The notes: a model not told the origin generated them from the letters alone. DNA of 64,000 nt from Gemmatimonadota bacterium (GCA_028287235.1 JAQBQB010000016.1:24430-88429), one strand, 5' to 3'. Positions 38,682 through 46,571 are shown, counted from the first letter of the stretch. Translations and numbers: made by a program.

Positions 38682-39569
38682 TTAGGCTGCGAAACTACCC
38701 AGCGCGCGGCCGACGTCTCCCTCACGGAGGCGCTTGAGCGCCCGATCGCGAAGCTGGCGAACCCGTTCGCGCGTGACGCCGAGCATGGAGCCGATCTCTT
38801 CGAGCGTATGCTCGCGTCCGCCTTCGAGGCCGAAGTAGAGACGCAGCACTTTTGCGTCGCGCGGCGGAAGCGTGCTCAGCGCTTGCTCGATCTCGTCGGT
38901 GAGGAACCGGTTCATGGCTTCCTCTTCCGTGTCGGGCATCTCGTCGGCAACGAAGCGCTCGATGAGCGACCGGTCGCCTTCGGGATCCATGGGCGCGTCG
39001 AGACGAACGTCGCTGGTATTGAGCGCGGCGAGCGACTGGACGACGTCCACCGAGAGACCGGTGAGCTGGGACAGCTCTTCGGGGCTCGGCTCACGGTTGA
39101 GCTTCTGACGCAGAATTTCGGACGCCTTGATGATTCTCGAGAGGTCGGCCGTACGGTTGAGCGGCACACGAACGGTGCGGCCCTGACGGGCGAGCGCGGA
39201 GAGAATCGCCTGGCGGATCCACCACACGGCGTAGGAGATGAACTTGACGCCCTGGTCCGGATCGAACTTCCGGGCGGCAGTGAGCAGACCGACGTTGCCT
39301 TCACCGATGAGGTCGATGAGGGGCAGGCCGCGGTTCTGGTACTTTTTCGCGACGGAGATGACGAAGCGGAGGTTCCGCTTCACCAACTCCTGGAGGGCGT
39401 CCTGATCGCCGGCGCGAATTTTCTTCGCGAGGTCGATCTCCTCCGTTCCCTTGAGGAGCGGATAGGTGCTGACCTCGTAGAGGTACTGGTCGAGAATATC
39501 GCGCTCCGGTTCGTTCGGAGCGATCCCAGCGGGGGCCGCACGACGGCGACGACGCTTGAGTTCAGTCAT
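38682..39569 (-). CDS. Sigma-70 family RNA polymerase sigma factor (RpoD/SigA-like, short form)
   Basis: The 295-aa protein has region 1.2/2 (LDQYLYEVSTYPLLKGTEEIDLAKKI, NLRFVISVAKKYQNRGLPLIDLIGEGNVGLLTAARKFDPDQGVKFISYAVWWIRQAI), region 3 and region 4 (LPPRDAKVLRLYFGLEGGREHTLEEIGSMLGVTRERVRQLRDRALKRLR). It lacks region 1.1 and the non-conserved insert of E. coli RpoD. It may be the housekeeping factor in short form or a group 2 sigma. ATG 39569 (MTELKRRRR) is chosen; ATG 39611 is also open. It is divergent from the tRNA-Ala promoter. Confidence 0.92.
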   Translation of the reverse strand: MTELKRRRRRAAPAGIAPNEPERDILDQYLYEVSTYPLLKGTEEIDLAKKIRAGDQDALQELVKRNLRFVISVAKKYQNRGLPLIDLIGEGNVGLLTAARKFDPDQGVKFISYAVWWIRQAILSALARQGRTVRVPLNRTADLSRIIKASEILRQKLNREPSPEELSQLTGLSVDVVQSLAALNTSDVRLDAPMDPEGDRSLIERFVADEMPDTEEEAMNRFLTDEIEQALSTLPPRDAKVLRLYFGLEGGREHTLEEIGSMLGVTRERVRQLRDRALKRLREGDVGRALGSFAA

Positions 39570-39763
39570 TTTGCTGTTGCCTCGCGCAGAGAGCGCGTTG
39601 AAGTTCGGCATCTATCGAGCGGCGGCCAGAGTGAATCCGCATCGCTTCGGTTATTTTGGTGCACGGTCAAGCGCGACAACATAGTTGCGCTAGGCCTCCG
39701 GAGCGAGTCACGGAAAGGCGCTGCAAAATACTGGCCTATGAGATTTGCGCCAGCCCCATTTCG

Positions 39764-39792
39764 TTGACACTCGGTATACCCTTGGCTATAGT
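39764..39792 (+). promoter_or_regulatory. Strong sigma-70 promoter of the tRNA cluster
   Basis: TTGACA at 39764-39769, a 17-bp spacer and TATAGT at 39787-39792 give a start at about 39799, 46 nt before tRNA-Ala. It is the closest consensus match noticed in the window. Confidence 0.8.
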
Positions 39793-39844
39793 TCGTGGTT
39801 CCTGGCCATATTCTTCAGCACGATCGAAGAAACGGTTGGGGCGA

Positions 39845-39917
<73 letters not shown>

Positions 39918-40042
39918 TGGCGGGGGAGTTGGAGCAGGATGCCCCGTTGGATTCAAGCTCGGAAGATTGCCACGACGCGCGCAGGGCGGTTGGCCGTCGG
40001 CTTTCGAGTATGCTGTGTCGTTGCATTTCGCGTCATCGAGTT

Positions 40043-40115
40043 GCGGGAATAGCTCAGTTGGTAGAGCACAACCTTGCCAAGGTTGGGGTCGCGGGTTCGA
40101 GTCCCGTTTCCCGCT
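40043..40115 (+). tRNA. tRNA-Gly(GCC)
   Basis: The acceptor GCGGGAA pairs with TTCCCGC, anticodon loop TTGCCAA (GCC) in the CAACC/GGTTG stem, T-loop TTCGAGT, discriminator T, no encoded CCA. Heptamer element B starts 8 nt after it. Confidence 0.95.
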
Positions 40116-40122
40116 TAAGGGC

Positions 40123-40275
40123 AGGGTGTAGGGGTTCTGGTAAAGGGTTGAGGGAAGGTGTGCGGCGCGTGCGCGCGCCGCTCGATATGGGGATGCCGAC
40201 AGGTCTCTCTCATCACGTCGCGCCGCAGGCGCGACAATACCTTCCCGAAACCCGATACGCCAAACCCTATACCCT
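40123..40275. repeat. Heptamer-array element B between tRNA-Gly and tRNA-Val
   Basis: Five 7-bp units with core NGGGNNN fill 40123-40157 (first AGGGTGT, last AGGGAAG). Five units of the same kind in inverted orientation fill 40241-40275 (CTTCCCG first, ATACCCT last). Between them lie two perfect hairpins, GCGGCGCG/CGCGCCGC at 40162-40181 and GTCGCGCC/GGCGCGAC at 40217-40235. The element fills the tRNA-Gly to tRNA-Val spacer, leaving exactly 7 nt at each side. Confidence 0.75.
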
Positions 40276-40282
40276 GGTGTTC

Positions 40283-40356
40283 GGGCGGTTAGCTCAGTTG
40301 GTTAGAGCGCCACGTTGACATCGTGGAGGTCACAAGTTCGAGTCTTGTACCGCCCA
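40283..40356 (+). tRNA. tRNA-Val(GAC)
   Basis: The acceptor GGGCGGT pairs with ACCGCCC, anticodon loop TTGACAT (GAC) in the CCACG/CGTGG stem, T-loop TTCGAGT, discriminator A, no encoded CCA. Confidence 0.95.
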
Positions 40357-40359
40357 TCA

Positions 40360-40388
40360 CCCTGCGGTCATCCGCAGGGTTTTTTATT
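40360..40388 (+). terminator. Intrinsic terminator of the Ala-Gly-Val tRNA unit
   Basis: CCCTGCGG (40360-40367) pairs with CCGCAGGG (40372-40379), loop TCAT, followed by six T and ATTT. It begins 4 nt after tRNA-Val. Confidence 0.92.
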
Positions 40389-40661
40389 TGGAAATCCGTA
40401 CAGCGCGCAGGATATGGTGTAGTACGGAGCAGGACGTCGAGCGTTTGTCCGTGTTTGTTCAAGGCGCAACTGTATGTCGGAACGCAACGTCACCACCAGT
40501 GACCACGCTGCGTCCACCTTGACTCGACTATAGTGCGGAAATAGCTTTGCGGTCTGTGCGCGAAGTCGCTTGTGTGGAGGTTTTCGAGCGACTTTTGGTC
40601 GATGGATTTCGCGTACGGCGCTCTCGGCCGCTAAGGAAGATCGAGCGGCAGTCGTGTGTAC

Positions 40662-40735
40662 GCGCCCATAGCTCAATTGGATAGAGCATCTGACTACGGA
40701 TCAGAAGGTTGGAGGTTCGAGTCCTTCTGGGCGCA
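40662..40735 (+). tRNA. tRNA-Arg(ACG)
   Basis: The acceptor GCGCCCA pairs with TGGGCGC, anticodon loop CTACGGA (ACG, read as ICG) in the TCTGA/TCAGA stem, T-loop TTCGAGT, discriminator A, no encoded CCA. The 273 bp before it, back to the tRNA-Val terminator, hold no supported gene. Confidence 0.95.
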
Positions 40736-40769
40736 TTCTCGCGGCCGAGATCAAGAGCTGACAGTACGG

Positions 40770-40846
40770 CGGGGCGTAGCGTAGCCCGGTAGCGCGCCTG
40801 CTTCGGGAGCAGGAGGTCGCTGGTTCAAATCCAGTCGCCCCGACCA
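40770..40846 (+). tRNA. tRNA-Pro(CGG), target of island insertion
   Basis: The acceptor CGGGGCG pairs with CGCCCCG, anticodon loop TTCGGGA (CGG) in the CCTGC/GCAGG stem, T-loop TTCAAAT, and encoded CCA at 40844-40846. It is the only tRNA here with encoded CCA. Its 3' part from 40796 is repeated exactly at 46465-46518. Confidence 0.96.
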
Positions 40847-40849
40847 TTT
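40796..40849 (+). repeat. Island attachment repeat, left (attL, inside tRNA-Pro)
   Basis: The 54 bp from the anticodon stem (GCCTGCTTCGG...) through CCA plus TTT are identical to 46465-46518. The anticodon-to-3'-end part of a tRNA gene is the usual target of tyrosine integrases. Confidence 0.92.
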
Positions 40850-40855
40850 AAGATC

Positions 40856-40889
40856 AAGCCCTGCAACGTTTTGCGTTGTGGGGCTTTTT
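40856..40889 (+). terminator. Terminator behind tRNA-Pro, inside the island
   Basis: A 13-bp stem (40856-40868 with 40874-40886, two G-T wobbles) has a TTTTG loop, followed by a run of T to 40889. It ends the tRNA-Pro transcript in the integrated state. Confidence 0.85.
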
Positions 40890-40970
40890 CGTGTCCCGAA
40901 AGCCAGTCCTCAGTTTCTCGACGTTTTCGATCGTTCACGGTAGAGAAGAACTCTCAACCGGGAGACGACG

Positions 40971-41248
40971 ATGGCGAGAGCCGACGTAGCCCAGCTTTAC
41001 CGCGAACTGCGCAATACCGAATTGACTTCGTACCACGAGGCGAGGACCATCTTCACGACATCTACGATCGGGTGAAGGCTCGATACCCTCATCTCTGCGA
41101 CGACCGCTTCCTCTGCGCGGCCAACTGCTCGCGCGGCTACCAGCAACCAGAGTGGCGCCACACAACCAGAAGCGCGCGTTGGTCGAAGAAGTCGGACAGC
41201 GGAACCATTCGGGCCGGGAAACGTCGAGGCTACTGCCAGTTTATTTGA
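40971..41248 (+). pseudogene. Frameshifted small DNA-binding-type protein
   Basis: ATG 40971 opens MARADVAQLYRELRNTEL and ends at a stop after about 34 codons. Another frame of the same strand continues with GEDHLHDIYDRVKARYPHLCDDRFLC, then CSRGYQQPEWRHTTRSARWSK and RRGYCQFI to 41248. The second part resembles small winged-helix-like proteins with a DLCDD...PEWxHxVR pattern, recalled from family knowledge and not searched. A -1/+1 frameshift would join the two parts. It is probably a dead gene of the island. Confidence 0.5.
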
Positions 41249-41549
41249 TCGCATCGAGGATCCAAGTCCTCGATTCCGCAACACTCGCCTCAGTCACCTT
41301 TCGCGATTCCATTACAAGCACCGTCTGACGATCGGCCTGCTGGTAGCAAGTGAGCAGCGTTCCTACATCCCTCCAGCCGTCCGCTGCGGCCACGTCCTTC
41401 ACGGGGAGGTTCTTCCGCTCCGTCGCCCACTTACAACGGCATGTGTTGAGCAATCCACCGTCCAGCTTCGAGCGGCCGGAGCGCTTCTCTAGTGCGAGAA
41501 TCCAACGAGCGAACACGTCGCGGCATCGAGTCGTCGCTTGGGCAGTCAA
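41241..41549 (-). pseudogene. Remnant of a tyrosine recombinase (integrase), C-terminal part
   Basis: The frame reads CRCKWATERKNLPVKDVAAADGWRDVGTLLTCYQQADRQTVLVMESRKV. This matches the end of phage-type integrases, where RRKWATERKHLPDVDVAxAGGW is followed by the catalytic Tyr in CYQxAD. The expected HxxR motif reads NTCR, so the His is lost while the nucleophilic Tyr remains. The N-terminal arm-binding and core domains are absent; upstream sequence is unrelated. It lies about 390 bp from the left attachment repeat, where an integrase is expected. Confidence 0.75.
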
Positions 41550-41644
41550 GTCTCGAATCCATAATCATAACCGCGTCAATTCGAGGTTCTGACGGCCTAA
41601 TGTCCTGCGTCATCACGGAAGTACCGGCATGCGGGAGATTTGTA

Positions 41645-43996
41645 TCAGCAACCCGAGCCAGTTCCAGGGAGCGCAGACTGAACTTGCACCGCCGCTTGCC
41701 CTGAAGCCGAACCGGACGTCGCAGAGATCGTCGCGCTTCCGGAAGCATTCGCGGTCACGAGGCCACTCTGTGAGACGCTCGCGACGAAGTTGTTGCTAGT
41801 CGACCATTGAACCGCGGCCGAGGAAAGGAGATTTCCGTTGGAATCCTTGGCCTGGGCGTTGAGCTGAACGTGGCACGCAGCGAACAGGGTATTTGACGAC
41901 GGTGTCACGGTGACTGTGGCCGGCGTCCCGGACGTGGCGACCGTCACGGCCTTGGAATCGCTTCCGGTACCACCTGGACCTGTGCACTGCACGACGTAAG
42001 TAGTGTTGGAGGTTGGTTGGAAGCGGCGGCTTCCAGCCGTTGGAAGGGACGCGATGAAGTTGTCCCACTGACCTGCACAGCTCGTGGCGTTTGTGGACGT
42101 CCAGCTTACGGTTACGCTATCGAATATCGTGATCAACAGCGGCGCCACCGTGACTGCGACCGTCGGCGCTGGCGCCGTGGTAGTGGCGACCGTCGAGGCG
42201 CTTTTGCCTTCGCTCGTCGCGGTGATCGTCGCGGTCCCGACCGCGATGCCAGTAACAACACCACTGGTTTGTCCGACTGTCGCACGCGCCGGGTCGGAGG
42301 ACGCCCAAGTCAAAGTCCGGTTCGATAACACGTTACCATTGGCGTCTTTCAGTACGGCCGTCATCTGAATCGTTCCGCCGACGACAATACTCGGATTCGA
42401 CGGAGTAACAATGACGGAGGCGACCGGCGCCGAAGCAGCTGCGGTGACCGTGACAGTTGCCGAGCCAGTTTGATTCTCGCTGGTCGCAGTGATGATGGCA
42501 CTTCCGGTAGCGACGCCAGTGACGAGGCCGCTCGTCTGGGATACGCTGGCGTGCGATGGATCGGATGACGCCCAGGTGATTACGCGGTTGATGAGGACGT
42601 TGCCGCTCGCATCGCGTGGCGTTGCGGACATCTGAATGGTCGTTCCCGCAACGAGACTCGGCGAAAACGGAGTCACCGTGACAGACGACACAGGTGCAGG
42701 AGGCGCGGCCGCTACCGCCACACTAGTCGCCCCGGTCTTACCTTCGCTTGTGGCGGAAATCGTTGCTGTTCCTATGGCGATTCCAGTAACGACTCCGCTA
42801 TTCGACACAGCCGCTTTGGAGGGGTCTGAGGATGACCAGGTCACGATGCGGTTCGAAAGAATGTTTCCGTTCGCGGCGGTGGTGGTCGCGGTCAATTGCA
42901 CTGTCGTCCCGATTGTGATGGCGGGATTCGACGGAGAGAGCGACACGTTCGCGACAGGCACGATGGCTGGACTAACGTCCACCGTGGCATATCCGCGCTG
43001 CCCTTCGCACTCCGCGCTGATCGTGACCGGTCCCACAACGATGGCCGTCACGAGCCCCGTCGACGATATGGTGGCGCGATTTGGATCACTGCTCGTCCAG
43101 GTGACAGTGCGCCCAGTGACCACGACGTTGTTGGCGTCCCGAAGCTCGGCAATGAGTTGTGCCGTGGCGCCAACGGCGAGTAGGGTCATTTGTGGGCTCA
43201 CATAGATGGCAGCGACCGGAACAAGGTTGGCGAGCGTGAGTGAAATAGTCGAGCTAGTTGCCAGGACGTTACCGACCAAGTCAATCGCTCGCACGCGAAT
43301 CCCGTACGTGCCGTTGGCGAGCCGGAACGATCCGCGCGAATCCCTCGCATCGGTGGTGAACGTGATTGCAAAAGAACTCGCGCTAGCCACCGGCTGCGAT
43401 GCCGAAGTGCTCGCAGTGCTGACGATCGAGTCGCGGCCACCGATGGAAACGAGGAGCTCAAGGTGATCCGACGCGACGCTTCCCGCAGTAAGCTGGCCGG
43501 CGACGGTGATGGAGCCCGCGACGGCTGAGAGATTCGCGGGCGTGGACGTTGTCGCGGAGTTAATTGAGACAATCGTAAGGCCGGCGGCGACTAGCGTGGA
43601 CTGCCGCGGAATGACCGTGGCAACGATGGACGCGGATTTCGTAGCGTCTGCGCGCGAGGTCGCGAAGATGGTCGCTGATCCGGGTGAGACGGCGCGAACG
43701 AGACCATTCGGCGTGACGGAGGCTCTTGTGCCGTCGCTCGAAGCCCAGACTACCGTCTGATCGACGCCAGCATCAGCGATGACTGCGGCCACCAGCTGAA
43801 CGCTATCGTTCACGAAGAGGGTTGCGCTCCGCGGCGTCAGATTGACGGACGCAACGCGGCCGCCCTGCGTCGGGCCTGATGAGTTTGCGTCGGACACGGC
43901 CGAAGCCGCGCACCCGTTCGCGCATGCCCCCACGCCCATCGCGAAGAACAGGGCGCGGGCGCGGGAACGCCGTCGCTCGTAATGTTCTCCGCTCAT
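41645..43996 (-). CDS. Large secreted protein with tandem bacterial Ig-like (Big2) domains
   Basis: The 783-aa protein from ATG 43996 has a short hydrophobic N-terminus (ALFFAMGVGACANGCAAS) that may be a lipoprotein signal, though the lipobox is weak. At least five Big2-type repeats of about 85 residues follow. They have the pattern V-x-V-x-P-x-x-x-x-x-x-x-G-x-T-x-Q-L and W-x-S-S-D-P-x-x-A-x-V-x-x-x-G-x-V-T-x-x-A-x-G-x-A-T-I-x-A. A different domain near residues 610-690 (SWTSTNATSCAGQWDNF...YVVQCTGPGG) is shared with the adjacent CHAP protein. A final Big2 repeat ends GTGSGC. Such proteins act in adhesion or as surface spacers. No ribosome site is seen. Confidence 0.8.
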   Translation of the reverse strand: MSGEHYERRRSRARALFFAMGVGACANGCAASAVSDANSSGPTQGGRVASVNLTPRSATLFVNDSVQLVAAVIADAGVDQTVVWASSDGTRASVTPNGLVRAVSPGSATIFATSRADATKSASIVATVIPRQSTLVAAGLTIVSINSATTSTPANLSAVAGSITVAGQLTAGSVASDHLELLVSIGGRDSIVSTASTSASQPVASASSFAITFTTDARDSRGSFRLANGTYGIRVRAIDLVGNVLATSSTISLTLANLVPVAAIYVSPQMTLLAVGATAQLIAELRDANNVVVTGRTVTWTSSDPNRATISSTGLVTAIVVGPVTISAECEGQRGYATVDVSPAIVPVANVSLSPSNPAITIGTTVQLTATTTAANGNILSNRIVTWSSSDPSKAAVSNSGVVTGIAIGTATISATSEGKTGATSVAVAAAPPAPVSSVTVTPFSPSLVAGTTIQMSATPRDASGNVLINRVITWASSDPSHASVSQTSGLVTGVATGSAIITATSENQTGSATVTVTAAASAPVASVIVTPSNPSIVVGGTIQMTAVLKDANGNVLSNRTLTWASSDPARATVGQTSGVVTGIAVGTATITATSEGKSASTVATTTAPAPTVAVTVAPLLITIFDSVTVSWTSTNATSCAGQWDNFIASLPTAGSRRFQPTSNTTYVVQCTGPGGTGSDSKAVTVATSGTPATVTVTPSSNTLFAACHVQLNAQAKDSNGNLLSSAAVQWSTSNNFVASVSQSGLVTANASGSATISATSGSASGQAAVQVQSALPGTGSGC

Positions 43997-44095
43997 TGCT
44001 GTTTGTGGCAACGAGCCGGCATTGTTGTCTCAGCGGCGGAGTATCGTGCTATCGCACGACGCTTGCTTGCAACGCAGCGAGACGAGCCAACCACG

Positions 44096-45913
44096 CTACC
44101 GAAGCACATGGATGTACCAATCCGCTGAAAGCCCAAGCCGCGCGCTGTACGTGTGAGGATTCGTGTCTTTATGATAGTTGTATTCAGAGACATCGACTGT
44201 TCCGTCGCCGTTGACGCGCTCGACATACGCGACATGTCCGTAGGAGAACCATGCGACCGAACCAACAGCCGGAGACTTATTGACGGTGTAATGAAGAGAT
44301 TGGGCATTGGCGATCCAAGTCGAAGCGTCGCCCCAATGGCCACCACCCATGTGGTTAGTGAAAAAATAAGGCGCGTTCTTTGTGCCAGCATCGCGATTGA
44401 GTCTCCAAGCAACGAACGACGTGCACTCGCGATAAAAGAATCCCTGGCCGGCGACAACTGTGTATGGATCACTCAGGGCGGGCGACTGAGTCGGAAACGG
44501 GTAGTCATCGACATAATTACCGCCGCTTGCAGGTGCCGTGGTGAAGCTTCCGACCGAGGAAAAGGGCCCTTGAGCGCCGTTGAGTACGTAACTCTGGACT
44601 TTCCAGTAGTAGGTAGTGCCCGGAGCAAGGGTTTGCGAATGGTAGGAAAAGGGAAATGCGCTCGGCGTAGTGTAGGTGAGTTGATCAGTGTTTCCACTGA
44701 TGATGCAGTTTGCGCAGCTTGTTGCGGTCACGCTGGTGGGAAGATCGGCGGCGTTCGCGGCTACTGTGAGCCAATAGCGGTTTGCGCCCGAGACATTCGA
44801 CCAAGCGAACGTCGGGTTGATCGATACAGTCGTCGAGCCGTTCGTCGGTGTTTTGAGCGTGGGGGAGGAGAGAGAACCGCCGACGGAAGTGACGCTCACG
44901 GTCTTCGAGTCAGAGGTAGTCCCGCCAGGACCAGAACACGTCACTGCGAAGGTTGTCGCTTGAGTGACCGTGAGTGTCGCCGAGCTGGAAAGGGCGAGGC
45001 TTGCAGCGCCCGACCAGTTACCGAAACACGAAGTTGTGCCGGTGGAACTCCAGCTCACGACGACGTTCTGACCGGCTGAAACGGTTGCTGGCGAGACGCT
45101 TACGGCGACCGTCGGTAGTGTGGCGTGGACTGCTGAGCCGAAGACAGTAGAGAGATTTCCCGAACCGTGCACGATACTCGAAAATATTTGGCCGGCATCA
45201 GAGTAGTTGGGATAGGTCGCGTTTGAGACTGGCTGCCAACCAATACCCCCGCTGATCGACGGGTCTGCACGGTCGAGGAAATAGACGCGCGATGCATCTG
45301 TCGCGTCCGTGATGTACCACCCGGTCGAGGGATTCTGGAAGTACAGCCACGCCACCGCACGAGTGGAACTGGGAAGCGTGGCTCCCTGCACAGGCAAGGT
45401 CGTTCCAACGTTGACGCCGATTGTGACCGTTCGGCCGTCGGCGGAAATGGCGACGTTGAAATTCCTTCCCGCCGCGGGGAAGGGGGGATAGGTCAAAGGC
45501 GTGCCATCCGCTGAGTTCACCGGCCGCCATCCGATACCGCCCGAGTACTGCGCACCAGTGCTGTCCAGGTAATAGATGTTCCCGGCACCATCGACGATAA
45601 ACCAGCGCTGCGACCCGTCCTGGAAGTAGAACCATCGTGTGATCTGCGTGGAGTTAGCCAGCGCAGCGACGTGATCGGCTGCACTAGCGGATACCGCGAA
45701 TGACGCAGCGACGCCTGCCACGCTCGGCCTCGACGCGACAGCCGGTGTTCGAAAGCGCGCGGCGCTCTCGCGTGGTTGGGTGGGAGCGGAGTCTCTGGCG
45801 CACGCGGCGCCGGTGGCCAACGCGAGGGCGACGAAGACGCGTACGGCGACACACTCGGGTCGAGCGTGCGCCAGCGCGTCGACAGTCGCGAGCGCGCCAC
45901 GCATTCGGCGCAT
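44096..45913 (-). CDS. Secreted CHAP-domain (amidase/peptidase) protein with WxxF-type and fibronectin-like modules
   Basis: The 605-aa protein from ATG 45913 has lipobox ATGAAC. Two similar N-terminal modules have WFYFQDGSQRWFIVDGAGNIYYLD and WLYFQNPSTGWYITDATDASRVYFLD; no known name is attached. Next comes the TTSCFGNWSG...CSGPGGTTSDSKTVSV domain shared with the Big2 gene. A fibronectin-III-like domain follows (PTFAWSNVSGANRYWLTV). The C-terminal CHAP domain has Cys497 in RECTSFVAWRLN and His560 in GHVAYVERV. CHAP enzymes cleave peptidoglycan cross-links or act as amidases. It likely forms an operon with the Big2 gene 99 bp downstream. Confidence 0.82.
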   Translation of the reverse strand: MRRMRGALATVDALAHARPECVAVRVFVALALATGAACARDSAPTQPRESAARFRTPAVASRPSVAGVAASFAVSASAADHVAALANSTQITRWFYFQDGSQRWFIVDGAGNIYYLDSTGAQYSGGIGWRPVNSADGTPLTYPPFPAAGRNFNVAISADGRTVTIGVNVGTTLPVQGATLPSSTRAVAWLYFQNPSTGWYITDATDASRVYFLDRADPSISGGIGWQPVSNATYPNYSDAGQIFSSIVHGSGNLSTVFGSAVHATLPTVAVSVSPATVSAGQNVVVSWSSTGTTSCFGNWSGAASLALSSSATLTVTQATTFAVTCSGPGGTTSDSKTVSVTSVGGSLSSPTLKTPTNGSTTVSINPTFAWSNVSGANRYWLTVAANAADLPTSVTATSCANCIISGNTDQLTYTTPSAFPFSYHSQTLAPGTTYYWKVQSYVLNGAQGPFSSVGSFTTAPASGGNYVDDYPFPTQSPALSDPYTVVAGQGFFYRECTSFVAWRLNRDAGTKNAPYFFTNHMGGGHWGDASTWIANAQSLHYTVNKSPAVGSVAWFSYGHVAYVERVNGDGTVDVSEYNYHKDTNPHTYSARLGLSADWYIHVLR

Positions 45914-46464
45914 CGCAATAAACCACGTGCAGGAGACGAACATCGCGCACCGAGGAGGAAAATGGACCGTCATACCGCGCCGCACAAATGTCAGCGATTG
46001 CTCGCGGGCGATCTATATGTAGTGAAACGGCCGGTGCGCGCAATAGTAGTCTGCTAATAACGTTCTGAATAGGTCAGCGTAACGCTAAAGATTTCTTCGA
46101 CAATTGTTTAGACGTTCAAATATGAATACCTAGACGGATGGCCGCCCCTGACAAGGTCGTCCTTGGCGCGCTTAGCTGAGCCGAACTAAGGGACGGCATG
46201 TCGTCGGCTCGGGCTCCCCAACCCTCCGTTTGCTCGATCGGCGAGTTGACCCCGCGCGAACCACAACGACGAGCCCGACCAATTCCGTCCTCGGTTTCTC
46301 CCTAGTTCTCCCACCGAACCCCATCCTCCGTGCGGGGAGAGTCCGGCGCCGACGCTCGGAACTCCCTCAGAATCGAACACGGTTATGTTTTGATTTCGCA
46401 TCGAGATACGGGGATGTCTCGGCGCGGATTGGGGTTGCGCTGCTTGACCACGATCGGTCGCCTG
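45914..46464. other. Right flank of the island, no supported gene
   Basis: This 551-bp stretch starts with an AT-rich part (46050-46140), where the promoter of the CHAP/Big2 genes is expected on the minus strand. The part up to 46464 shows no family resemblance in any frame. Confidence 0.5.
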
Positions 46465-46518
46465 GCCTGCTTCGGGAGCAGGAGGTCGCTGGTTCAAATC
46501 CAGTCGCCCCGACCATTT
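46465..46518 (+). repeat. Island attachment repeat, right (truncated tRNA-Pro copy)
   Basis: This 54-bp exact copy of 40796-40849 runs from the anticodon stem through CCA and TTT. The 5' half of the tRNA is missing, so it is a tRNA pseudogene marking the end of the island. Confidence 0.92.
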
Positions 46519-46539
46519 TTGGAAGATCATGATTCAAAG

Positions 46540-46571
46540 CCCCATTGTCACCGCGGTGACAATGGGGTTTT
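46540..46571 (+). terminator. Terminator, probably the original end of tRNA-Pro
   Basis: A perfect 28-bp palindrome (46540-46567) is followed by TTTT. It lies 22 bp after the right attachment repeat. If the island were excised, it would end the restored tRNA-Pro transcript. Confidence 0.85.

Larger units (their letters stand above)
40796..46518. mobile_element. tRNA-Pro-borne genomic island (decayed integrative element)
   Basis: The island is bounded by perfect 54-bp direct repeats made of the 3' part of tRNA-Pro. Inside lie a terminator, a frameshifted DNA-binding gene, a degenerate tyrosine integrase C-terminus, and two large secreted-protein genes. The region is visibly richer in A and T than its neighbours. 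No intact integrase remains, so the island is probably immobile now. Confidence 0.85.

Noticed and set aside
38521..38725. Longer N-terminus of the MlaF-like ATPase reading through the heptamer array (APRPTPHAPRPTPH)
   Set aside because: The residues are the translation of the 7-bp repeats, and ABC ATPases of this type begin at the IRLIDVYKSFG segment.
40368..40676. A 102-codon minus-strand frame between tRNA-Val and tRNA-Arg
   Set aside because: It overlaps the tRNA-Val terminator and the start of tRNA-Arg, and resembles no family.
45962..46057. A 31-codon plus-strand frame preceded by GGAGG
   Set aside because: The spacing to ATG is only 3 nt, the product has no recognisable feature, and it lies opposite the likely promoter region of the CHAP gene. 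A small peptide cannot be excluded.
46186..46530. A 114-codon minus-strand frame starting with MIFQKWSGRLDLNQRPPAPEAG
   Set aside because: Its first part is the antisense translation of the truncated tRNA-Pro (the common LDLNQRP artefact); the rest has no family features.
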